Source: an uncultured Fretibacterium sp.
GTDB taxonomy: Bacteria; Synergistota; Synergistia; Synergistales; Aminobacteriaceae
Length of the DNA: 64,000 bases
Assembly: GCA_937915835.1 (NCBI GenBank)
Contig: CALGHA010000011.1
Span: 1 to 64,000, forward strand
Direction: 5' to 3'
Shown: in pieces, positions 63,141-64,000 of the stretch
How the letters are laid out: each line of letters starts with the position of its first letter
Numbering within the stretch: position 1 is the stretch's first letter
Program-made: the position numbers and the translations under genes
Notes under the pieces: generated by a model
Seen by the model: the letters and a program-made list of their open reading frames with translations, nothing else
Told to the model about the DNA's origin: nothing
The model's database searches: none

Positions 63141-64000
63141 AGTTTGATTAGTTCACTCCCGGTAAAAATTTTCAGAACAGGAATATTCATCATCATTAAC
63201 AGCGTGAATATAATAATCAAGGCAGCGCAGTAAATCATAAGTCCTCGTTCGTGATAAAGTTTCTCGGGTTTCTGAACGGCAGAATCATTCTTGAATGACA
63301 GTGTGAAGTAATAACAGAACAGGCCAATCATTACCGGCACGAACAAGACTAATTCGACGCGATACTTGATGAGAAAAATTCCTGTGAAGAAGACCGAACA
63401 CATAGCGTAAAAGAATGAGCTTACCAGTAAAAATTTTTCCGTGTAGAACCTGAAAGATTTACGGTATTTCCCGGCGAGTTCAGGGTCATCAATCATTCTG
63501 TATTCAGCGTAACGTTTCACGGCCATCAAGAAAGCTCCTCCCATCCAATAGCCTAAAATTAAGCTGCAAGGAGGTAATGTGTCAGCTGAGATTATGAACC
63601 AGCCGGCGAGAAGTCTGATTGCGTTATTGATTGACTCGCTCAGGACATCAAGGACGGGAATATCTTTTGTCCTCATAGGCTCAACATTGTAAATAATTCC
63701 CATCAGCCAGAGCCAAGCTATTACGACGAAAAAGGGGAAATTTACGCTCAAAGCCAGCATAAAACCTGCGAGAGTAAGAATGAGCCACATTGACCAGATA
63801 ATTTTGGGGTTGACATCTTGAGATACTAAACTTCGAAATTTCTTGACGGGATGAAATTTATCGAACTTTGCATCAAGATATTCATTAATTACGTAATTGG
63901 CCGAAGCTATAAGACACGTAGAGATGAAACCTGCTAAAAATTTTGTAAGTGAAAAAGTTCCTGTGTGAGTGAGAAATTTTGCGCAAATAATTCCGGGAAG
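63137..64000 (-). CDS. UbiA-type prenyltransferase, probable polyprenyl-phosphate phosphoribosyltransferase (partial)
   Basis: The frame is open from the right edge of the window to 63137; the start lies beyond 64000. The readable 287 residues show the UbiA pattern: ASANYVINEYLDAKFDKFHP followed by VKKFR near the edge, where others read N(D)xxDxxxD and HPxKxxR. This variant is typical of decaprenyl-phosphate phosphoribosyltransferase-like enzymes, which transfer phosphoribose from PRPP to a polyprenyl phosphate. The second acidic motif appears near SESINNAIRLLAGWF and YAEYRMIDDPELAGKYRKS. Seven or eight membrane segments are visible. An internal ATG at 63790 is not a start because the conserved motif lies before it. 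Confidence 0.8.
   Translation of the reverse strand, partial: LPGIICAKFLTHTGTFSLTKFLAGFISTCLIASANYVINEYLDAKFDKFHPVKKFRSLVSQDVNPKIIWSMWLILTLAGFMLALSVNFPFFVVIAWLWLMGIIYNVEPMRTKDIPVLDVLSESINNAIRLLAGWFIISADTLPPCSLILGYWMGGAFLMAVKRYAEYRMIDDPELAGKYRKSFRFYTEKFLLVSSFFYAMCSVFFTGIFLIKYRVELVLFVPVMIGLFCYYFTLSFKNDSAVQKPEKLYHERGLMIYCAALIIIFTLLMMMNIPVLKIFTGSELIKL

Overview
The window comes from a low-GC, flagellated, diderm-type bacterium that is most likely a member of the Synergistota. Two large secreted proteins end in a glycine/cysteine-rich motif, a hydrophobic helix and a basic tail. This is the layout of the Synergist-CTERM sorting signal. The rest fits an amino-acid- and peptide-using anaerobe: AbgT-type, dicarboxylate and ThrE transporters, an M20 amidohydrolase, a secreted papain-like protease, an orphan TctC receptor and anaerobic (CbiD/CbiG) cobalamin synthesis. 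TTG starts are common and genes are tightly packed, often with ATGA overlaps.

Layout. 1-3.1 kb: 5' end of a 16S rRNA gene (minus strand) with its promoter, preceded by a 939-residue flagellin carrying a large beta-helix-like insertion. 3.3-18.8 kb: transporters, peptidases and several broken genes (a secreted cysteine protease, a WYL regulator, a polysaccharide pyruvyltransferase). It ends with a solute-binding protein whose two lobes are in circularly permuted order. 18.9-26.9 kb: one continuous minus-strand run of late histidine genes (hisH-A-F-IE-PHP phosphatase) translationally coupled to cobalamin genes (cbiF-G-C-D-ET). 27-33.4 kb: a 1963-residue surface protein and a structured-looking leader. 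33.4-39.2 kb: plus-strand housekeeping run (tmcAL, DUF5693, csaB, RelA/SpoT-like, plsY). 39.2-45.3 kb: minus-strand fliW-csrA-purE-purM-purN/O-AICARFT-purD. 45.4-54.6 kb: a TPR membrane protein, LUD protein, degenerate asparaginase-fold protein, der, nfeD, DUF362, hflK and hflC. 54.6-56 kb: a decayed zone around tRNA-Pro holding a second, broken permuted binding protein and a methyltransferase relic. 56-61.2 kb: dicarboxylate symporter, sbcC and sbcD. 61.3-64 kb: a UbiA/HAD/GT87-like membrane cassette, cut by the window edge.

How the parts fit. Purine synthesis here splits the usual PurH bienzyme. A stand-alone AICAR transformylase sits beside a PurN fused to what looks like a PurO-type IMP cyclohydrolase, so one short operon supplies both final steps. 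FliW and CsrA head that operon, and the flagellin leader has two GGA sites of the kind CsrA binds, one of them the Shine-Dalgarno.

The most unusual items are the permuted binding proteins, the PurN-PurO fusion, a hairpin with a G-quadruplex loop between purM and purN, the beta-helix flagellin, an asparaginase-fold protein without its catalytic residues, and a 22-bp near-palindrome found four times, each 10-40 bp after a stop codon. At least five genes are visibly broken, so this genome is either losing accessory genes or the assembly has errors at those points.
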